From Membranipora membranacea (lineage: Eukaryota > Bryozoa > Gymnolaemata > Cheilostomatida > Membraniporidae), in the NCBI GenBank assembly GCA_914767715.1, contig OU612069.1, positions 2,666,001-2,730,000 on the forward strand: DNA of 64,000 nucleotides, given 5' to 3'. How positions within the stretch are numbered: the first letter of the stretch is position 1; every line of letters starts with the position of its first letter. Below, one piece after another: positions 51,601-60,600 of this stretch. The position numbers and the translations under genes are program-made. Below the pieces are notes generated by a model. That model made no database searches. It was not told the origin of the DNA and saw only the letters and a program-made list of their open reading frames with translations.

Positions 51601-54600
51601 TGCCCGCCCTGCAATTAAAAGGAAACTCTGGGATTTTGGCAGAGTTGGGTCGTAAATTAAAGTAAATTTGTGGGAAAACTCACAGTGTAGGTCTTAATCT
51701 GCTCACATGCATACACCCCCTCAATAATCACTATTCTCCGGTCTAAATACACACAACATAGCTGAGTAATAACAAACAACTTTATTTGACTCAGCTATCG
51801 CCAACGGCGTCGACAACTAGCAGCACTGGTATGAGCCAAATCTGGAACGTTTTGATTTTGCCCCTAGCACAAAACCTCAACCCAGACCCAGACCTCGGAC
51901 ATCAAACCCAAACCGAGACCCAGAGCTCCGAACCCGTACCCCTAACTCCATAACCAGAACCCTAACTCTAAAACCAGAACTCAGCCATGAATAGGCAAAA
52001 TGTCCAGAGGACAAACGATCTGGCCTCAGTATGAACCCTTACTGATGTATGTATTTTAGAAACTGACCCTGGTGAAGCATATGGTGTACTTTGTCTAACA
52101 TTTCCTCAGCTCTAGAATCGGCCATATACTCCACATGAGTGATAATGTCACAAAGCGCTCTTAAATGTCAAACTGTCGCCTGATTTATAAGTTCTTGATA
52201 CTGACAGATGTGGGAAATGTGCACCCATGTCCAATAAATCAAAACGCCGCTACTCAGGTACACAGAACTGACTCTACATTACACTACAGCATCCCTATAA
52301 TCTACTAAAACTTTCTTCTATAATCCACTATAACCCTTTAAATGTTCGCTGCACTACAATATTACAGCATCCTCATAATCTACTACAACTCACTACTATA
52401 ATCCTTCATATCTCTGTAATAATCACCCCCTACTATGTCAGTCAACCTTTTGTCACCCCCCCCCCCCTGTTTCCACATGCAGAATATCATCAGGGTTAAC
52501 CCTGGCAGATACTGGGATGCTTCACTGATATCAGAAAATGTTAGTACCGGAGATAAACGTTTTTTTAATTGACCAAGCTTTGAAGTGGTGAAACCCCCTC
52601 AGGCACTGTCTGTTTTGATCAGCATTTGGAAATATGTATGTATTCTTGGCTACCCCTACCAGGGACTCCTAGTGCCAATACTCACCCTAACCAATAGCAA
52701 TCGCTACATGTAATAGGCACAGGTACAGGCGAAGGACACAAACATAATTAACATGAACATGAACAATAACATGAACAATAACATGAACACTATGAACACA
52801 CAAACCTGGAGAAGTATTTAAAGTCGTGTAGCTCCCGTTGTCTTGCCTTGCTCTTAGTTCGCGATAAGATGATCTTTTTGAAAGACCTCACCTCGTTCAT
52901 TTCAATAAAGACTCTCAGTTTCAATTTCAATACAGCCGCTAGTAACACGATGCCTCACAATCAACTAAGATCACTTTACTGGATTTCAATGTGTCATGTT
53001 GCGAGAGTCACATTCCCAAAGTAAGTGTCATTCCTTGCAAGCCTGCTGTTAATGGCTCTGACACGAGTGCGAGTGTTATCTACGATCTACTTCCTTCCTT
53101 AGATGTCGTCAATCGATGTAAATCTGTGTTGTGCTGCTATATAAGCAATTTCCCAACTTGCATCTGGTCCACTCTAAGTGACACTGAACCTAAGTTGCCA
53201 GTGAATAACCTTTCTAGATTTCTCCAACAAGTTATCGACACGGCACGGCTTGAGGGTACAATCTAATCAGAATACTCTCCAATCAGTCTCCTACGAGCTC
53301 CTGAACTATACAGCAGTCGATACTACGGAACACAGCGTTGTATTCAATTGTCAACACAACAAAAAACTATACCGCACACAAAAACATTCATAAATAGATC
53401 TGTCACAATCTGCATTATGTCTATATACTAATCTATAATCCTCCCTGGGAACCACAGCTTCCATGCGCCAGTTGTTAGGGGGGATCAATAATGCAGCCAG
53501 TAGTTAATGACAACATTGGTATGACCAGAGGCTAATTGTGTATGACAGAGTCACTGCGAGGCATGAAATGAGAAGACTTCTGGGTTTACGCGCCTATAAT
53601 TCTATGTGTCAAATTAACATACAAAGTCTATGAAAATGTTTTGATAAAGATCTTTAAAACTTCGCACTATTGAATTTAAAACCCAGCATCTAGGCTTTCA
53701 ATTTTACAAACTGTTTTCTTAACATGGAAGCTGTTTTATAAAACATTTCACTATAAGATAATATTATTCCTGCTTAGCCGAAGGATTATACAGGCAAAGT
53801 ATACAGGAAAGTGAGGGGATAAGGATTAAGGCTTAACTGCTACTTCCAGCCCAAGGCTTAGTCACTAAAGTGCATCTACTGAATTGAAATTGTCCAAGCT
53901 AACTTATCAAGATAAGATCTGGGTTTACCAGCAGGAGAGAAGGGAAATATACAACGACTATTATTAGCAAGGAGCAACAGTGCCCTGTTACTCCTTGTTA
54001 TTAGCGTGCTATGTAACTGTGAGCAAACTTTAGCGGTAGAAAAATGGCCAAATATCACCATTCGTTCAGGTATGGTAACGACCATCCCCAGTCAAAATCA
54101 AAAGTAACGCTATTGAGCTATCACACTCAACAATCATTGGCTATGGAGGTTTATGTAGATCAAAATTAATTGGTAATTGTTGCTAACTATGGATCCACTG
54201 TTGCAAAGTTAGTGAAAAATTCATGATACAGAAATAGTAAAAAATACTGACAGTAATATTTAGATCTAATTTTTAGCTATTGTAGCGATCCTCATTCTGC
54301 ACCTATCGAACGTACCTAACAACTTACTAAAAGTCAAGGTGATTTATTTGGATATCACATTAAATACAAATATACACAGCCTTGAAATATTAAAGGGACT
54401 TGGTTTGTTAGATAGTTGGTGACACAACACTATATTTTTCACTATTGACAATAATACCAACGTCTCGCGTAGACTAGAAAAGGGTTGGCAACTCCAATGA
54501 GAAGCAACACCGTATTGTAATTGAGCTTTGAAAACACCTTTGTAAATTGTGGCCCACGCCAGATAGCCTTCATATATGAGGCTTCTTTTTACAAATGAGA

Positions 54601-57600
54601 AAGCTATATACCCAATGAGAGGGGAAAGTCCGTATGAACGTCAAATAGGATATGACTAATTTTATGATTCTACCACCCACTCATTCTTGTTATGCACAAT
54701 GGTTGACTGCATTTACTCTTAATCGGCAGACATTTTTAATTCCAGTCTGTCAAACCAATCAATCTGAATCACGATGTGTAAGTTACTCCCCCCTCTCCCC
54801 CCACACACAATGACTGATTGAAGCATGCATAGTATATATATATTTGATAGAATCATATTATTATGGAATGTTTGTTTCTAAAATCTAAAAGGGATATGAC
54901 ACTGATCAAAGAATAAAATACCGTCGCACTGTAAGCAGGAAGGGTGGGGGTATATCCCACCCTCTCTGCTGTAGGCCTAATTTAAGATTCTAGGGGTGTG
55001 AGAAGAAAACTTTAAAGTCAAAAAGTTGACTATGATATATGTGACTAAAACTCCCTATCGGCTTGCCACATCTACAAAGATCATAAAAATCATAAAACTT
55101 AGAAAATATTGTTATTAGTGCCTTAAAGAAACATCACCAACACCTTTTGAAAACACCGCTCTCTCACACATTGCGATTTTTCAACGGGGATTAGAATAGG
55201 AATGTCGTTGTGCATTTTAAAAATCACCGATGATAAAAAGATTGATATTAATTTTGGAATACTTAAGATGATTTGTAAATCTGTGCGATAAATCAACCAG
55301 ATTGAGACAAAATGGAACACTTCGATGATAGAATGTGGTGCTATGAGCAAATACTGGATTTGCCCCCTCCCATATTGGGAGAGGATAATTATCAAATCAC
55401 AAAACTTCAATCTAAATTCTCTGGACAATGTCTGCAGGCAAACACGCATGATATAAATACATTGAAGGATCATCAACTGGGGAATGTCTTGGGCCTTAAG
55501 CTACTAATTCATCTCTACATGAAAGTTTTAGATTACGTGACTATAAGTAAAAGAAGAATATCTCCCTTCTCAACGAATATCCTGGTAAAGTGAGCCCCGC
55601 CCAGTGCTCCGCTAGCTTGCCTGTGACTGGTTAGTTGATTTAAGTGGGCGGGGCTTTATTGCTGGAGGATTCCATGTTGGTGGGTGGCATCACTCATCCC
55701 TACAAATAAGTAAAGATGGTTTAGCCTTAGATCCAAAATTACTATTGTAGCTTGCAGGTAGGTCGGGTCAGGTTGACACCCGTTGGGATCCCAATCACAG
55801 GTAAGCTAGCAAGCGGCTGGCGCTATGTTATTGCATTTTATGTAGTTGCGGGAGTTGCTCAAAAGGAGATGGTTGATTATTAATGGTTGAGAGAGTGCTT
55901 GCTGGTTACTAGTAGTTCCCCAAAATGGGCAAACAAAAGGAGATTCAGTTAGTATTTAACAGTGTTAAAAATTAATTTAAAATAAATTGAAATCAATGTT
56001 ATTGATGAAAATTATAAAACAACAATCATGCTGCATCTAACTAGGAGTATAATAATGTACATCTGAACACCATGATAATTAGCTACAGAGTCCTAGAGTG
56101 AACTTATAAACACAAGAAGAATACTCTCCCAAACAATGTTTAATCAATTATTTTGGTGCTTCCCAGTAAGAGCAAAGAAGCATCAATAGAATCAAGAGAT
56201 GATTGCTTTAGATTTGCATGTTTAAATTGAAGACAAGCACACAGCTCTCGCGATGAAAACTATCACACATTCTAGCTGCTATCAGTATTAAAGCATAAGG
56301 ACCACAAAACGAGGAACAACAACGATTACCTTGGCAACCAGAAGCTGGTGATAAAAGTGACAACCAAATTCGAGTGCGCGTTCAAGATTTTTATTTGTAG
56401 CTTTTTGATTGAGAGTTGCTTCCCCTTAGCTATCCAAGGATGACAACTCAAACTTAGTTATAGCAAAGCAGATCAATTGATCAGTGCACCCAGTGATCAG
56501 ATACAACTGATTCTATAAATACTAGAGGGGTTTGCTGATAATGTTAATATAAGCTAAGGCTGAGTTCCATTAACCCATAATACCTTACCCCACAAGGATT
56601 ATGCATTGACCCTCATCAAAAGCACCCTCACTTTCCTCAGCGAGTTCTACCACAGATATTAATTCTGAGATGACTATTCATCAGTCAGAATGAACCCTAA
56701 CCATTGCTTCGGCTACGACCTGCCAGACATGGGAGTACCAACTGGAATATCTGTAAAACACGGCGCCAACTTCTGCCTACCATGTACACCTAATGACAGC
56801 CCCTGCAGTGAGTTTGGCTGAGTGGATAGTCGGGTCATCTCATAACTAACTAATATCTACTAACTTGGATATTAACACTATTTTAATGAGCTTTGAACTG
56901 TGACACTTACCCGCTGGCATCAGAGTCAGCTGCCGGGAAATCCATATGAGCTGGAGGAGGCATCTGTAAGTAATATATAATACATGTTAGGACATATAAT
57001 TCACGATAGAATATACCCAGGAGGAGAAAAGTATTCGCGTGACGAAAATGCACTAAATAGCTAAATTATCTTCTTGCTAACATATACTCACCCACATTAC
57101 ATTATAATGTCTTCAACCTTAGACAGCCAATATTCAGTGATAGCTAACATCTAACATTTACTCCTCCGGAGTAGTTGTTTTCCTCAAATATGTGAAGACA
57201 GTTGAAGGGGGGGGGGCAATATATAACCCACTATATCATATACCGTAATGTCTCACTAAGAATTATAAGATTAGATATAACAAGTTAAACATATAAATAC
57301 TATTTATATATTTATGTACTTACAGGCCACCCTGAGAAGCACTAAGGTAAACATGACTTTGGTATAAGCCACGCCACGCCCCGTTCTATAATTTTTAGCC
57401 ACCTTTTTTTATGAGCCGATGCCACATGTATCGTTTTAAAAAGTATGGTGACTAAAATGTGAGGTACTCAGGAGTTTATAGTCTCTTACCTTATGAGGAG
57501 TACCCAGAGGTGTTGATTGTGGATAGACTAACTTTACAACAGTAAGTATAACATTAGTCTGAGTGGCCTTCAGAGCACCCACTGCATCTTCATGTGATAC

Positions 57601-60600
57601 ATTCTCTAACACCGTATCATTTACCTGTAAGATAAGTTTATAATAATGTCAGGCTATAATGGGAAGAGATGACCTGCAAACAGCTTTGTACAAACTGTAT
57701 GACTGCAATGAACGAATTTGTGTAGTACGATTCAAGTTATTTATATTACTTGACATTCTAGTTTATGCCAAATTCAACAATGTCACTACAGAGGCACAAA
57801 AACATTGTTCAAAAGATAGCAGTAATTGGCCATAATTATTCTTAAAAAAAACTCACGAAAATGTTTCAGGTAGCGTTATAGGTCAAATTGGCAGACAACT
57901 CCAAAAGACACCCTAGGCAAAAGGCAGCATTGGCTGCATGCTGATTTACGCAAATTTAGGCAAACCGCACTATCAAAGTTATATTCTTGTCTGCGAGGAG
58001 ACTTTAATGTGACCAAGCTATTCTCTCAGGACTCAGGATTAATAGCTCATGTACACTCACAGCGATAAGTCTATCCCCGACAGCGAGCTGTCCCTCTATC
58101 TCAGCTGTGCCTCCTGGGATTATTCTAGTTATAAATATACCATCATCTCCTGGAATGTGCTGTGAGCCTATACCTCCGGCAATACTAAATCCTAGTCCTA
58201 CAAAAAAACAAAAACACATGTGGAATTGGAGGATGACTATACTCAGTCAGATTATCTATGGCCCCTGTGTTTTTCGGTGAAAGAGTTGAATGCAGGGCAT
58301 ATTGAAAACCTGGTGCCACTAACTGACAGCTAGACTAGATTACAAGGAAAATGTTTAAATGTGGCTCCTGGTTATTTTGTGCTGGAGAAAGTTTTATCGC
58401 TAAGCATTTCTTCACAGACCAACGACAAGAGAGTCAGAGCATGGCAACTAGATGATCTTGTAGAAGTTTTCCTCTCATTGAAACACAATATCAAGGAGCA
58501 GACAACTCAACAAAACAACACTTACTCTTATTAAAAAAATTCTAATTTCATCCTTATTTTTTACCAAAGGGAACGAACCCGGAGAATAGCATTCCTATCA
58601 ACCACAATCGTATCCTAATTGCTGACTGGGCTGTGGTGAATAATGGAACGCCACTAACAAAGGACCCGGGCTTTCGTATGAGCTCTTGGCCTATACATTG
58701 TACATACCTTTGCCACCCTTGACTAGCTCTATCTCGACTATACTCTCTAGAGGAGCTTTATGTCGTCTCACATATAGATGTACATTAGTACCGGCAGCTT
58801 TAAGTGCTGCCACGGCTTCCTCATGTGTACAATCCTCTACATTTACATCATTTACTGTCACTATCTGGTCATTCATTCTGTAATTATATAATATATATAA
58901 ATAATCATTATATTCAAACATAATATATTAACATAACAATATATCAATATAAATTACATAGTCATAATTAGATATAAAGTTAAAAAACAAATAGTTGAAA
59001 TAAATTTGACTTTTCTGATACATATATTAAATGTATCGGAAAAGTCTAATTTATTATGTTTCAAAGTTAACTTATTTTAAATTTCACATACTTCACTTGG
59101 TATCCTATTTTAATCGAATTAAATTCACTGTCTATTGCCTCAAAATAAATCAAAATTGGATTCCACATATTTCTTTGTGTAAGGCGTAAATTAAAAAAAA
59201 ACTATGTAAGTGTGATGATAGATCCACTATCTTGAAATCAGTTAATAATAGACTATGGAGCATAAATAGCAAATGATTGCTTGTAAGGAATGGTGTCAAA
59301 AAACAGGATGTTTGTGAAGTAGAATATCCTATATATGCGTTGAAGATGAAGAAGCCACACAAAGATTAAAAATTACTATTTTCAATTGACTGGCCAATAA
59401 AACTGTCAGAATTTCGAAACTTAGTAATTCTGGGATACATTCATGGCAATTTGAATTGAGCCTAGATGTGCTCATACTCAAAGACTCCCAAATCATCTCA
59501 TCCAATAGACATGTTAACACACATGGTAGACATGTACATACTGAGATTGTTATATACACAAACCTGAGTCTTCCATCATCTGCAGCTGCTCCACCAGGGA
59601 TAATCTTAGTGATGAATATACCTGGATCTCCTACTATATGGGGGTTCTCCCTACCACCCGCAATACTGAATCCTAGCCCTGAATCTCCCTGTGAAAAATC
59701 ATAGTAACAACATTGGTTATCAAATAAATATAGGCGTTTTTCTCAACAAAAATCTATGATCTGTCACCAAGATTGAACGCCGAATGAAATGCAAACTGGA
59801 TTGAAGCCCATTTACCCTACTGACCTTATGTTTTCAAATGGTTTAATATTTCGCGGTTAGCGATGACAGAAACCGCCGAATAGTTAAAACTAGCTAAATA
59901 CATAGATTTATGTCAAGTGGCTGAATCGCTCAGTGTGTAGAGCGTCTGCCTTGTAATAATCACATTAAAAAAGATGTTGCAGGTTCAAATCCCAATGAGG
60001 TTTGTTTTTCTAAAATAGAATACTACTACTACTACTATAGAGCAGTTATCCTCTCGCATTCGCAGGCCTGAGATCCGTGAATAATTAAAACTAGCGAAAG
60101 AGGTTGGAGTTGTGCCCTCCTCCGCGAATTAGGAGCCAGCGAAATATTAAGGAACCCTCCAAAAGAAATTTTATGGATGGCCTTGGTACACTTACAGTAA
60201 ACAATGAAAAGTTTGTGGTTTTCATAAACATATATATAGTATATTTTCCTTTTGAGGGCTAATTTTGTAAAACATTCTTTTAGAATGAAAATTATGCCTA
60301 TAAAGTGTTAAATTTTTTTCCCATTTTTATTTTATTGGCCAGCAAAACACAATATAAAGCAACATTATTATGCCTAAGAATCAGATAGAAGGAGCGGCGA
60401 CATCATCAGGCAGCAAACAAGAGTGATCCCAAAGACCCTGATGTAGAACAGATTGTCCGACAAAACTGAATACATGCAGAGAACTTTCATGCTTGCAAAA
60501 TACCATTTCACTGTTCTACATCTAGCAAATAACAATCAAATTGCTGTTCAAAGAAAGAGCCAGAGTGATTGAATTTACCAATACTATTCAATTAGACAAC

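Larger units (their letters stand above)
46372..56910. other. Long DLG intron between exons 8 and 9 (10.5 kb)
   Basis: Holds several foldback elements (48016, 48803, 50652, 51158), a 36-base tandem duplication (49228), a dispersed-repeat copy (50216) and a GC-balanced open frame on the plus strand at 52991-53266. No DLG exon with the needed phase was found. Confidence 0.55.

Noticed and set aside
51866-51985. Interstitial telomere repeat
   Set aside because: Only scattered CCCTAA among variable A/C-rich units, no regular hexamer array.
56721-56751. Small additional DLG exon between exons 8 and 9
   Set aside because: The acceptor is good but the 31-base length breaks the reading frame and the donor is poor.
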